From Arenimonas maotaiensis (GTDB lineage: Bacteria; Pseudomonadota; Gammaproteobacteria; Xanthomonadales; Xanthomonadaceae): a DNA stretch of 64,000 bases. The stretch lies in assembly GCF_014638745.1 (NCBI RefSeq), contig NZ_BMFO01000002.1, positions 496,001-560,000 of the forward strand, read 5' to 3'. The notes beneath the pieces were generated by a model. That model searched no databases, had not been told where the DNA came from, and worked only from the letters and a program-made list of their open reading frames with translations. Made by a program: the position numbers and the translations under genes. Below are positions 1 to 7,366 of this stretch, piece after piece (position 1 is the stretch's first letter; every line of letters starts with the position of its first letter).

Positions 1-698
1 TCGGCATCGACCGGCAATGCCACGCCGAAGCTGGCGGGATCGATGAAGAAGCAGGACAGCGCCTGGATCTTGCGTACGTAGGCGTAGGTGTGCGGCGCCA
101 ACCCGGTAGGCAGCCGCCGCTCGGCATCCGCCTGCGTAAGTTTCTGCCGCTTCAAGCCCATGCGCAGGCGGCCGTCGCCGGCGTTGTAGGCCATGATGCT
201 GGTCGGCCAGTGGCTGAACATCGTCTGCAGCCGCTCCAAGTAGGCCAGCGCCGCGTCGGTGGATTCGATCACCGAGAAGCGCTGGTCGTTCTTGCCGCCG
301 ATGCGCAGGCCGAAGTGGCGCGCGGTGGCGGGCATCAGCTGCCACAGCCCGGTCGGACCGCCCTTGGCGACCGCTTTGGGCTGGAAGCGGCTTTCCACGA
401 ACGGAATCAGCGCGAATTCCATCGGCAGGCCGCGCTTGCGGGCCTGGACGCTGACGTGGTCGAGTATCGGCAGCAGGTCGATCAGCTGGGTGCGGAAGCG
501 CGCGGGGTCATGGATGTATTTGCGCATCCATTGGCTTTCGGCCGCCGCCGGCGTGCAGGATTCCGGTTCGAGCGATTCAGCGATGCGCCGGAACACGTCT
601 TGGCCGGTGCGCGTGGGCTCCGGCGGCGGTTGCGGATCTTCCGCCAGCGCCGGCGTGAGCCACAGCGCCAGACACAGGCCGAGCGGCAATGTGCGCAT
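1..698 (-). CDS. mltD: Membrane-bound lytic murein transglycosylase D, C-terminus cut by window edge
   Basis: Periplasmic or outer-membrane enzyme that cleaves peptidoglycan glycan strands to 1,6-anhydromuropeptides. The 232 visible codons read leftwards off the window. They begin with a signal peptide (hydrophobic LGLCLALWLTPALA, residues 6-19). An SLT domain follows, with catalytic Glu102 in FVESRF, the GLWQLMPATA block at 117-126 and AYNAG at 170-174. The E. coli protein carries LysM repeats C-terminal to this domain; that part would lie beyond position 1 and cannot be assessed. The ATG overlaps the gloB stop by one base (TGATG), so translation is probably coupled to gloB. The mltD-gloB-yafS-rnhA-dnaQ neighbourhood matches that of E. 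coli. The SLT identification is firm; the D subtype rests on neighbourhood and N-terminal layout. Confidence 0.9.
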   Translation of the reverse strand, partial: MRTLPLGLCLALWLTPALAEDPQPPPEPTRTGQDVFRRIAESLEPESCTPAAAESQWMRKYIHDPARFRTQLIDLLPILDHVSVQARKRGLPMEFALIPFVESRFQPKAVAKGGPTGLWQLMPATARHFGLRIGGKNDQRFSVIESTDAALAYLERLQTMFSHWPTSIMAYNAGDGRLRMGLKRQKLTQADAERRLPTGLAPHTYAYVRKIQALSCFFIDPASFGVALPVDA

Positions 699-1459
699 CA
701 GAACCGATCCTTCCAGGCGCGCAGGGCGGCAAAGCGCGCCAGACGGTCGCCCGTCAGCCCACCGGATTGCGCCGCCAGCCCGCGCAATGTCTCGGGCCGG
801 TCGATGCGCAAAAAGGGATTGCAGGCCTTTTCAATGCCGATGGCGGAGGGCAGGCTCGGCCGGCCGGCCGCGCGGCGGGCGCGGATGTCGGCCAGCAGGG
901 CGTCGCGCACGGGGTTGTCCGGCTCGGCGGCTTCGGCGAAACGGGCGTTGGCCAAGGTGTATTCGTGCGTGCAGCAGACCAGCGTGTCGTCCGGCAACGC
1001 GGCGAAGCGGTCGAGCGCGGCCAGCATCTGCGCCGGCGTGCCCTCGAACAGGCGGCCGCAGCCTAGGCTGAACAGGGTGTCGCCGCAGAACAGCACGCGT
1101 CCGTCCCAATACGCCAGATGGCTGCGGGTATGCCCCGGCACCGCCCAGACCGTGAACGGCACGAAACCCGGCAGCGTGATGCGGTCGCCTTCGCCCACGA
1201 TATGGTCGAGGCCGGCGATGCGCTCATCATGCGGGCCGTAGAACGGCGCGTCGCAGGCGGCGCGCAGGGCGGGTAGGCCGCCGATATGGTCGGCGTGGTG
1301 ATGGGTGATGAGCACCGCGGCCACGCGCATGCCTTCGGCCATGGCGCGCAGCACCGGGCCGGCATCGCCCGGGTCGACCACTACGGAGCCGCCGCCGTCG
1401 CCGCGGTAGCACCAGATGTAGTTGTCGTCGAAGGCGGGCAGTGCGGTCAGGGTATCCAT
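698..1459 (-). CDS. gloB: Hydroxyacylglutathione hydrolase (glyoxalase II)
   Basis: Hydrolyses S-D-lactoylglutathione to D-lactate and glutathione, the second step of cytosolic methylglyoxal detoxification. The 253-residue protein is the normal length for the family. It has the binuclear zinc signature THHHADHIGG starting at residue 52 (His53, His55, Asp57, His58), then the PGHT segment, the FCGDTLFSLGCGRLFEG block and the CCTHEYTL block, all characteristic of GloB. The C-terminal part contains KACNPFLR, typical of the substrate-binding domain. The ATG at 1459 gives the conserved MDTLTALPAFDDNYIW start; an open frame continues further upstream but runs into the divergent yafS-like gene. It is divergent from that gene across a 60-bp interval containing an inverted repeat. 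Confidence 0.96.
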   Translation of the reverse strand: MDTLTALPAFDDNYIWCYRGDGGGSVVVDPGDAGPVLRAMAEGMRVAAVLITHHHADHIGGLPALRAACDAPFYGPHDERIAGLDHIVGEGDRITLPGFVPFTVWAVPGHTRSHLAYWDGRVLFCGDTLFSLGCGRLFEGTPAQMLAALDRFAALPDDTLVCCTHEYTLANARFAEAAEPDNPVRDALLADIRARRAAGRPSLPSAIGIEKACNPFLRIDRPETLRGLAAQSGGLTGDRLARFAALRAWKDRF

Positions 1460-1468
1460 CGGTGATGA

Positions 1469-1485
1469 CCAAACGCGCCGTTTGG
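1469..1485. promoter_or_regulatory. Inverted repeat in the gloB / methyltransferase divergent region
   Basis: Arms CCAAACG and CGTTTGG are perfect reverse complements around a 3-bp spacer (CGC), in the 60-bp gap between two divergent start codons. It could be a binding site for a regulator of either gene. No T-run follows, so a terminator is unlikely. Function is inferred from symmetry and position only. Confidence 0.35.
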
Positions 1486-1519
1486 CGCACAATGGGTGCA
1501 GTTTAAACGGTAGCGGCGC

Positions 1520-2131
1520 ATGAGGGGCGAAAACAGCTGGTTCGAGACCGCGGCCGGCCAAGCCTTGGCGCTGGACGCCATCGCCTGTGCCGAACCTTGG
1601 CTGCGGCCGATCGTCGGCCATAAGGCCTTGGCCGTGTTGCCGTGCACGCAGGGCCTGCGTTTGCCGGAACTGCAGTGCACGCCGGTCATGCAACTGCAAC
1701 GCGCGCGCGGCCGCCTGTTCGGCGAGTTCATCGCCGACGATGCGCGCATTCCCTTGGTCAACGACTGCCTGGCTCTGGTGTTCGCCGCCTTCGTGCTGGA
1801 AACCTCGGCCGACGGCGACGCCTTGTTGGCCGAATTCGAGCGTCTGTTGGTCGGCGAGGGCCATCTGGCGCTGTTGACGCTCAATCCGCTGGCGCCACGA
1901 CGACCGGGCCGCTGGCGCGGCTTGGCGCTGGCCACGGCCGAGACGCAACGCGAACGGCTCGCGCGCGCCGGATTCGACGTGCTGCGGCAGGAATCCGTCG
2001 GCGCGCGCTATCGACCGCCGGCCCTGCGTCCGGTAAACTTCCTGTTGGCACGGAAGCGCAGAACCGCTCTGACGCCTATACGCAAAACCGCTCCGGCGGT
2101 GGCTTTGGCCAGGGAATCGACACCGAGATGA
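1520..2131 (+). CDS. YafS-like class I SAM-dependent methyltransferase
   Basis: A 203-residue protein starting [20 protein letters not shown]. It occupies the position of E. coli yafS, a methyltransferase-fold gene between gloB and rnhA. The visible pattern fits a degenerate Rossmann methyltransferase: an N-terminal helix region, a [13 protein letters not shown] strand-turn where the SAM-binding glycine loop would lie, and an acidic segment [19 protein letters not shown] followed by hydrophobic [12 protein letters not shown]. The glycine-rich motif I is weak, so SAM binding is not proven by sequence. Its stop overlaps the rnhA start (ATGA), indicating coupled translation. The substrate is unknown. 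Identification leans strongly on gene order. Confidence 0.7.
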   Translation: MRGENSWFETAAGQALALDAIACAEPWLRPIVGHKALAVLPCTQGLRLPELQCTPVMQLQRARGRLFGEFIADDARIPLVNDCLALVFAAFVLETSADGDALLAEFERLLVGEGHLALLTLNPLAPRRPGRWRGLALATAETQRERLARAGFDVLRQESVGARYRPPALRPVNFLLARKRRTALTPIRKTAPAVALARESTPR

Positions 2132-2586
2132 GCAAGCACGGCGATGCGGCCGCACCGCATATCGAAATCCACACCGACGGCGCCTGTTCCGGCAATCCCG
2201 GACCCGGCGGCTGGGGCGCGTTGCTGCGCTACGGAAAGACCGAAAAGGAACTGTCCGGCGGCGAGGCGCTGACCACCAACAACCGCATGGAGCTGTTGGC
2301 GGCGATCTGCGCGCTGGAATCGCTCAACCGGCACTGCCGGATCGACCTGTACACCGACTCGCAATACGTGCAGAAAGGCATCACCGAATGGTTGCCGGGC
2401 TGGATGCGGCGCGGCTGGAAGAATGCCAAGGGCGAACCGGTGAAGAATCAGGACCTCTGGCAACGCCTGCACCAGGCCAGCGCCGGGCACCAGGTGGTCT
2501 GGCATTGGGTCAAGGGCCACAACGGCCATGCCGACAACGAGCGGGTCGACGCCTTGGCGCGTCAGGCCGCCGAAACATTCAAATAG
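2128..2586 (+). CDS. rnhA: Ribonuclease HI
   Basis: Endonuclease that degrades the RNA strand of RNA-DNA hybrids, removing R-loops and primers in the cytoplasm. The 152-residue protein contains the classic [19 protein letters not shown] block. Four catalytic carboxylates are recognisable: Asp17, Glu55 (NNRMELLAA), Asp77 (YTDSQYV) and Asp141. The basic handle ([20 protein letters not shown]) and [14 protein letters not shown] are also present. The chosen ATG overlaps the stop of the upstream methyltransferase by four bases; residues before the first beta strand form a short non-conserved tail. It is followed after 8 bp by dnaQ in the same direction. In E. coli rnhA and dnaQ are divergent, so this arrangement differs. 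Confidence 0.97.
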   Translation: MSKHGDAAAPHIEIHTDGACSGNPGPGGWGALLRYGKTEKELSGGEALTTNNRMELLAAICALESLNRHCRIDLYTDSQYVQKGITEWLPGWMRRGWKNAKGEPVKNQDLWQRLHQASAGHQVVWHWVKGHNGHADNERVDALARQAAETFK

Positions 2587-2594
2587 GCGCACGC

Positions 2595-3290
2595 ATGCGG
2601 CAGATCATCCTCGATACCGAAACCACCGGCCTGTCTTGGGAGAAGGGCAACCGACTGGTGGAAATCGGCTGCGTCGAACTGGTCGGCCGGCGACCGACCG
2701 GCCGCACCTTCCAGCGCTATCTGAATCCGGAGCGCGAGATGGAGCCCGGCGCGGCCGAGGTCACCGGCCTGACGCTGGAGTTCCTGGCCGACAAACCGCG
2801 CTTCGCCGAGGTGGTGGACGACTTCCTGGCCTTCATCGCCGGCGCCGAACTGGTCATCCACAACGCCGAGTTCGACGTCGGCTTCATCAACTACGAACTG
2901 CGGCTGCTGGGCGACGCCCATGGCAGTCTGGAGCGTCATGCCGGCGTGCTGGATACCCTGAAGCTGGCGCGCGAACTGTATCCGGGCCAGCGCAATTCGC
3001 TGGATGCGCTGTGCAAGCGACTGGGCGTGGACAACAAGCACCGCCAGCTGCACGGCGCGCTGCTCGACGCCGAGCTGCTGGCCGACGTCTATCTGGCGAT
3101 GACCTCCGGCCAGACCGGTTTCGGTTTCGACGCGGGGCAGGCCGTGCCGGAAGAGGCGGAAGCCTTGCCGGAGTTCGGGGCGGAGGGTTCCGCCTTCGTG
3201 CTCGAGGCCGGCGCGGCCGAGCTGGAGGCGCATGCCGCGCGCATGGCCAAGATCGCCAAGAAATCCGGCAAGACGCTCTGGCCGGCTTAA
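2595..3290 (+). CDS. dnaQ: DNA polymerase III epsilon subunit (proofreading 3'-5' exonuclease)
   Basis: Provides replicative proofreading within the polymerase III core. The 231-residue protein has the DEDDh exonuclease motifs: Asp7 and Glu9 in LDTETTG, Asp94 in HNAEFDVGF, and His153 with Asp158 in LHGALLDAELLADVY. The C-terminal 60 residues are acidic and Ala/Glu-rich, ending in a basic tail; this is the region that contacts the alpha subunit in the family. Length is slightly below the 243 of E. coli. It ends convergently with the PP2C-like gene, the two stop codons sharing a TTAA tetranucleotide, so no terminator separates them. Confidence 0.96.
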   Translation: MRQIILDTETTGLSWEKGNRLVEIGCVELVGRRPTGRTFQRYLNPEREMEPGAAEVTGLTLEFLADKPRFAEVVDDFLAFIAGAELVIHNAEFDVGFINYELRLLGDAHGSLERHAGVLDTLKLARELYPGQRNSLDALCKRLGVDNKHRQLHGALLDAELLADVYLAMTSGQTGFGFDAGQAVPEEAEALPEFGAEGSAFVLEAGAAELEAHAARMAKIAKKSGKTLWPA

Positions 3291-3949
3291 GCCCGGCGCA
3301 GGATCAACGCGCTGAGGTTCTCGTCGGCGTCGCCGCGCAGGGCCAGCAACAGCATGCGTTCGGCGGCCTCTTGCGCGCTGGCGCGGGCATCGCACAGGAT
3401 TTCACGAAGATCCGCCGGCCGGCATTGTTCGAGCATGGCGTCGGTGCACAGGACCAGGGCCTGGCCACGGCGCCAAGGCAGCTCCGCGGCGGCGATGCGG
3501 AGTTTGTCGCCCGCGGTGATGCCCAGCGCCTGGATCGACGGCACGCTTTTGGCCGGTTGGCCCGCGTCGTCGGCTTCGCTGCCGCTGACTGCTTTGAGCG
3601 CATTGCCGTCCCAGAACAGGACGCGGCAGGTGCCGACCTGAGCCAATTCCGCGCCGTTGCCGTGCCAGCGCACGCATACCGCGCTGGCGCCGCAGGGATT
3701 GCCGGATTGCGCCGGGCGCTGGATGCGCAGGGCCTGGCCGGCGTTCATCAGCGCATCGGCCGGACTCTCGCCGGCCAGCAGGCCGCGGCGCACCTGATCG
3801 CGCACGAAGGCGCTGGCGATGTCGCCGGCGTCCGGCCCGCCCATGCCATCGACCAACACGGCCTGGCCGTTGGGCGCGTCGATGTCGTAGCTGTCCTCGT
3901 TCAGCGGGCGTTTCCGGCCCGGATGGCTGATGTGGCCGATTTCGATCAT
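3287..3949 (-). CDS. PP2C-family serine/threonine phosphatase, divergent
   Basis: A 220-residue cytosolic protein with PP2C (PPM) metal-dependent phosphatase motifs: RKRPLNEDSYDID (Asn17-Glu18-Asp19), VLVDGMGG (Asp34, Gly35), TDAM (Asp170) and DADENLSALIL at the C-terminus (Asp209, Asn211). These supply the expected metal-binding aspartates. Two motifs are unusual: the family's GDSR segment reads GTCR (residues 106-109) and the late TDG reads TDA. No kinase or FHA partner is encoded next to it, unlike the stp/pknB pairs of other bacteria. ATG at 3949 is preferred because it gives MIEIGHISHPGRKRPLNED, the usual family N-terminus; a start 20 codons upstream is possible. Substrate unknown. Confidence 0.85.
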   Translation of the reverse strand: MIEIGHISHPGRKRPLNEDSYDIDAPNGQAVLVDGMGGPDAGDIASAFVRDQVRRGLLAGESPADALMNAGQALRIQRPAQSGNPCGASAVCVRWHGNGAELAQVGTCRVLFWDGNALKAVSGSEADDAGQPAKSVPSIQALGITAGDKLRIAAAELPWRRGQALVLCTDAMLEQCRPADLREILCDARASAQEAAERMLLLALRGDADENLSALILRRA

Positions 3950-4040
3950 GATGTGGCTGCGGCATGGGGCATACCGTCCATTATGGCCTTTTTTGCCGCC
4001 GTCCGGCATCCGGCGCTAGCCAAGAACCGGCCTTGGACGC

Positions 4041-4046
4041 TATAAT
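4041..4046 (+). promoter_or_regulatory. Promoter -10 hexamer for tRNA-Ser(CGA)
   Basis: Perfect TATAAT 19 bp before the mature tRNA 5' end. No convincing -35 hexamer stands at 16-18 bp spacing. The position suits a tRNA promoter. Confidence 0.65.
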
Positions 4047-4065
4047 CTCCGCCTGACCGACACCC

Positions 4066-4156
<91 letters not shown>

Positions 4157-4165
4157 GTTGTAACA

Positions 4166-4195
4166 AAAAGCCCCGCTTGAAGCGGGGCTTTTCTT
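4166..4195. terminator. Bidirectional intrinsic terminator (tRNA-Ser / alcohol dehydrogenase)
   Basis: Stem GCCCCGC (4170-4176), loop TTGAA, GCGGGGC (4182-4188), flanked by an A-run on the left and TTTTCTTTT on the right. It can terminate the tRNA from the left and the leftward alcohol dehydrogenase transcript from the right. Confidence 0.9.
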
Positions 4196-4215
4196 TTCTG
4201 TTTCGGAATATCCGG

Positions 4216-5310
4216 TCAGGGCTTGATGGCCACCTTCAGCACGCCGTCGCGCTGGTGGGCGAACAGGTCGTAGGCGGCCACGATGTCCTCCAGCTTGTAC
4301 TGGTGCGTCACCATCACGCCCAGGTCGATTCGACCGGATTGCACCACATTCATCAGCCGGCGCATGCGTTCCTTGCCGCCGGGGCAGAGCGCGGTGTTGA
4401 TGCGGTGGTCGCCCAGACCGGCGGCGAACGCCGACAGCGGAATCTTCAGGTCGCCGGAATACACGCCCAGGCTCGACAGCGTGCCGCCCGGCTTCAGCAC
4501 GCGCAGCGCCGATTCGAACGTAGCTTGGGTGCCGAGCGCCTCGATCGAGGAATCCGCACCCCGGCCACCGGTCAGTTTCATCACTTCGTCCACCACATCG
4601 CATTCGCGGAAGTTCAGCGTGATGTCGGCGCCCAGTTTCTTGGAGATGCCGAGCCGGTGGTCGTTGCCGTCCACCGCGATGATGGTGGTGGCGCCGAGCA
4701 GGCGCGCGCCGGCGGTGGCGCACAGGCCGATCGGGCCCTGCGCGAACACCACCACGGTGTCGCCGATGCGGATGTTGGCGTTCTCGGCGCCCTTGAAGCC
4801 GGTCGACATGATGTCCGGGCACATCAGCACCTGTTCGTCGGTCAGCCCGTCCGGAATCGGCGCCAGATTGGCCTGCGCGTCCGGCACCAGCACGTATTCG
4901 GCCTGGGTGCCGTCGATCAGGTTGCCGAAGCGCCAGCCAGCAGTGGCCTTCAGGCCGTGGCAGCCGCACAGGCCCTGCGGAATCAGGTAGCTGCCGTCCT
5001 GCGACGGCGCGCCGTCCTGCGCGGCGTAGGAATTGAAGTTCGGGCAGATGGCGCCGGCGATCACGCGCTGGCCTTCGCTGTAGCCCTGCACCGCGCTGCC
5101 GAGCTTCTCGATCACGCCGACCGGTTCGTGGCCGATGGTAAGCCCTTTGGCCACCGGATACTCGCCCTTCAAGATGTGCACGTCGGTGCCGCAGATGGTG
5201 GTGGTGGTGATGCGGATCAGCGCGTCGTTCGGACCCACGTCCGGAATGCGCTTGTCGATCACCTCGATGCGTCCGGGTTCGACGAATACCGCCGCTTTCA
5301 TCATGCTCAT
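4216..5310 (-). CDS. Zinc-dependent alcohol dehydrogenase (medium-chain dehydrogenase, secondary-ADH-like)
   Basis: NAD(P)-dependent oxidoreductase of the zinc MDR superfamily, 364 residues. Catalytic-zinc residues are visible: Cys40 in TTTICGTDVHI, His61-Glu62 in TIGHEPVG, and Asp166 in the MCPD segment. The four-cysteine structural zinc lobe of classical ADH is absent; only scattered cysteines (89, 115, 117) occur there. The AGWRFGNLIDGTQAEYV segment resembles tetrameric secondary alcohol dehydrogenases. A Rossmann motif (FAQGPIGL, about 189-196) is followed by AVDGNDHR; the Asp after the second strand suggests NAD rather than NADP. AAGGAA stands 8 bp before the first ATG, supporting this start over the two internal methionines. 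It may be co-transcribed with the lipoprotein gene 44 bp upstream. Physiological substrate unknown. Confidence 0.9.
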   Translation of the reverse strand: MSMMKAAVFVEPGRIEVIDKRIPDVGPNDALIRITTTTICGTDVHILKGEYPVAKGLTIGHEPVGVIEKLGSAVQGYSEGQRVIAGAICPNFNSYAAQDGAPSQDGSYLIPQGLCGCHGLKATAGWRFGNLIDGTQAEYVLVPDAQANLAPIPDGLTDEQVLMCPDIMSTGFKGAENANIRIGDTVVVFAQGPIGLCATAGARLLGATTIIAVDGNDHRLGISKKLGADITLNFRECDVVDEVMKLTGGRGADSSIEALGTQATFESALRVLKPGGTLSSLGVYSGDLKIPLSAFAAGLGDHRINTALCPGGKERMRRLMNVVQSGRIDLGVMVTHQYKLEDIVAAYDLFAHQRDGVLKVAIKP

Positions 5311-5354
5311 GTCGGTTCCTTGCAGGTCTTGGAGTTATGTTTCGGAATCATGGA

Positions 5355-5768
5355 TCAGCCGCGTTGCAGCACCCAGCCGTAGCCGGCGTTGAACGACTCG
5401 ATCGGACAGGCCGGGTTGCGTTGGCCCAGGGCTTTTTCGTCGAGGAAATAGCGTTCGCCGATCAGATTGTTGAAGGTGTAGCGCCGGCAGGGCGGGGCGA
5501 AGCTCAGGGTCACCGCCGTGACTGCGTCGCCGGCGCCGGTCTTCAGTTCGCAGGCGGCGGCGGTGAACACCTCGGGATCGTCGCGGTCCTTGCGCACGTT
5601 CAGGGCGCATTGCGTGCCGCCGGTGACCACGATGGTGCGCGCGATCTCGGCGCCCGGCGGGTCCTGTTCGATGGCAACCGGCTGCGGGGCATCCACGGCA
5701 TTGCCGCTGCAGGCGGCCAAGACGCAGAGAGTGAGGGAAGACAGCGTTAAGCGGGCGGAGAATCGCAT
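5355..5768 (-). CDS. Small lipoprotein of unknown function
   Basis: A 137-residue predicted lipoprotein. It has a basic N-terminus, a hydrophobic stretch and a lipobox LAAC with the lipidated cysteine at residue 20, followed by Ser-Gly; no Asp at +2, so outer-membrane sorting is likely. The mature part has three further cysteines or more (TQCALNV, AACELK, PPCRRYTF, PACPIESF), an even set that could form disulfides, and no domain I recognise. The last residues, NAGYGWVLQRG, are aromatic. A good promoter (TTCACA-17-TAAGAT) lies upstream, so it is probably the first gene of a short unit with the alcohol dehydrogenase. Function unknown. Confidence 0.8.
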   Translation of the reverse strand: MRFSARLTLSSLTLCVLAACSGNAVDAPQPVAIEQDPPGAEIARTIVVTGGTQCALNVRKDRDDPEVFTAAACELKTGAGDAVTAVTLSFAPPCRRYTFNNLIGERYFLDEKALGQRNPACPIESFNAGYGWVLQRG

Positions 5769-5800
5769 CTGGACGTTCCTTGCACGGTGCCGTTACCCGA

Positions 5801-5829
5801 ATCTTAGGGCACAAATCCGGTTTTGTGAA
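5801..5829 (-). promoter_or_regulatory. Promoter of the lipoprotein gene
   Basis: On the minus strand TTCACA (5829-5824) and TAAGAT (5806-5801) are separated by exactly 17 bp, reading towards the start codon at 5768. The -35 lies inside the inverted repeat at 5817-5833. Confidence 0.65.
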
Positions 5830-5833
5830 CCGG
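5817..5833. promoter_or_regulatory. Inverted repeat over the lipoprotein promoter
   Basis: Perfect 6-bp arms CCGGTT and AACCGG with a 5-bp spacer (TTGTG). It covers the -35 of the leftward lipoprotein promoter and sits about 30 bp upstream of the rightward TATAAT of the DUF6165 gene. The placement fits an operator, but no regulator gene is adjacent. Confidence 0.4.
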
Positions 5834-5863
5834 TTCGCGTTTCCCCGGCCTGCCGCCAGCGAC

Positions 5864-5869
5864 TATAAT
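5864..5869 (+). promoter_or_regulatory. Promoter -10 hexamer of the DUF6165 gene
   Basis: Perfect TATAAT 30 bp before the start codon. No good -35 is visible at normal spacing. Confidence 0.6.
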
Positions 5870-5899
5870 CAAGTCCCGCGACCCTAATCCGAGATTGCC

Positions 5900-6298
5900 A
5901 TGTCCGAAATCCTGGCCCCCGTGTCCTTCGGCGAACTGCTGGACAAAGTGACCATCCTGCAGATCAAATCCGAGCGCATGAGCGACCCGGCCAAGCTGGC
6001 CAACGTGCGCCATGAGCTGGCCGCGCTGGAGCGCCTGTGGGCCGCGCACCCGGCCGCGCAGACCGACATCCGCGAGCCGATGGCGCGTCTGAAGGCAGTC
6101 AACGAGCGTCTGTGGGTGATCGAAGACGACATCCGCGTGCTGGAGAAGGCGCAGCGCTTCGACGACGAGTTCATCAAACTGGCCCGCTCGGTCTATTTCG
6201 AGAACGACGAACGCGCCCGCATCAAGAAGGAAATCAACCTGATGCTGGGTTCGGCCTATGTCGAAGAGAAGTCCTACGAGGACTACCGTCAGGCCTGA
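5900..6298 (+). CDS. DUF6165 family protein, associated with LPS glycosyltransferases
   Basis: A 132-residue soluble, highly charged, mostly helical protein starting MSEILAPVSFGELLDKVTIL. Its FGELLDKVTILQIKSERM opening and RFDDEFIKLARSVYFENDER block are the marks of DUF6165, a family of unknown function found next to lipopolysaccharide heptosyltransferases and other glycosyltransferases. No signal peptide or membrane span; the charge pattern suggests a helical hairpin or coiled coil. The stop codon abuts the stop of the convergent heptosyltransferase gene with no intervening base, and the KDO kinase gene lies just beyond. Context therefore suggests a role in LPS core assembly, but no catalytic motif can be seen. 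Confidence 0.85.
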   Translation: MSEILAPVSFGELLDKVTILQIKSERMSDPAKLANVRHELAALERLWAAHPAAQTDIREPMARLKAVNERLWVIEDDIRVLEKAQRFDDEFIKLARSVYFENDERARIKKEINLMLGSAYVEEKSYEDYRQA

Positions 6299-7366
6299 TC
6301 AGCCCAGGCCGCGGTCGGCGCAGTAGCGTTCGAAGCGCGCGATCACGTCCTCGACCGTCACCAGATCCATGACGCCGGGGAATTCCACGCGCTTGCCCCA
6401 GGGCAGCTGTTCCGGGTGTTTGCCGAGGAAGCGTTCGGCTGCTTCGGCGTAGCAGTTCACCGTGTAGCGCCGGTCGGAATACGGGCCGGAGCGTTCTGCG
6501 TCGGTGCAGGCGTACAGCCCCAATACCGCGCTGCCCATGGCGTTGGCCATGTGCGCGGGTCCCGAGTCGGGCGTCAGCACCAGCTCGGCGCGTTCCAGCA
6601 GGGCCAGCAGCTGCTTCAGCGTGTCCTTGCCGATCAGGTCAATCGGCTTGACCGGCATCGCCGCCGCGATGGCGTCGCCGACCTCGCGTTCGAGCACGCT
6701 GCGGCCGCCGCACAGCACCACCTGCCAGCCGCGGGCGATGGCGTGGTTGGCCACCGCGGCGTAGCGCTCGGGCCGCCAGTTGCGCAGCACATGGCTGGAG
6801 CAGGGCGAAACCAGCAGACAGGGTTTGCCGCTTGGCCATTGCGCCGCCGCCCAGTCGCGGTCGGCCTGCGGCACCGGCATGTCCCAACGCACCGCGTCCT
6901 GGTGCAGGCCCAACGGCTCCGCGAACAGGCCGAACACGTCCAGCACGTGATGTTTATCGTGGCGGATGCGTTCGTTGATGAATAGCCCGTGGCCCTCCTT
7001 GCCGCGCTTGACGTCGTAGCCGATGCGGCGTTTGGCGGAAATCACGCCGGACACCAGATTGGCGCGCAACGCCAGCTGCATCTGCAGCAGCACATCGAAG
7101 CGGCGGCCGGCAAGCCGCACCGCCAGTTCGCGCATGCCTTTCAGTCCGGCCTTCTTGTCGAAGGCGATCAGCTCGACACCGTCCAAGCCCTCCATCAGCT
7201 TGGCTTCGCCCTTGCCCAGCACCCAGGTGATCGCGACGCCGGGCAGGCCGCGTTGCAGGGTGCGGATCAGCGGCAGCACATGGGTGGCGTCGCCCAAGGC
7301 CGAAAGGCGTAAAATGCACACGGACTTTACAGCGGCGGCGTCGTTCACTTGGTACACTCTCGGCAT
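6299..7366 (-). CDS. Glycosyltransferase family 9 (LPS heptosyltransferase-like)
   Basis: Predicted transferase of ADP-heptose to the LPS inner core, acting on the cytoplasmic face of the inner membrane. The two-domain GT-B layout of family 9 is evident: N-terminal ILRLSALGDATHVLPLIRTLQ, the central ANLVSGVISAKRRIGYD, the nucleotide-binding part PCLLVSPCSSHVLRNW, and LTPDSGPAHMANAMG near residue 285 on this start. About 355 residues is normal. The start is uncertain. ATG 7366 overlaps the divergent kdkA ATG; a GTG at 7348 with GAGAG upstream would leave room for the kdkA promoter and still precede the first beta strand. The exact acceptor (WaaC, WaaF or another) cannot be decided from this sequence alone. 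Confidence 0.88.
   Translation of the reverse strand: MPRVYQVNDAAAVKSVCILRLSALGDATHVLPLIRTLQRGLPGVAITWVLGKGEAKLMEGLDGVELIAFDKKAGLKGMRELAVRLAGRRFDVLLQMQLALRANLVSGVISAKRRIGYDVKRGKEGHGLFINERIRHDKHHVLDVFGLFAEPLGLHQDAVRWDMPVPQADRDWAAAQWPSGKPCLLVSPCSSHVLRNWRPERYAAVANHAIARGWQVVLCGGRSVLEREVGDAIAAAMPVKPIDLIGKDTLKQLLALLERAELVLTPDSGPAHMANAMGSAVLGLYACTDAERSGPYSDRRYTVNCYAEAAERFLGKHPEQLPWGKRVEFPGVMDLVTVEDVIARFERYCADRGLG

Noticed and set aside
90-1241. 383-codon plus-strand frame over mltD and gloB
   Set aside because: Opposite strand encodes clear SLT and MBL motifs; arginine-rich shadow.
4177-5382. 401-codon plus-strand frame opposite the alcohol dehydrogenase
   Set aside because: Shadow of the well-supported minus-strand gene.
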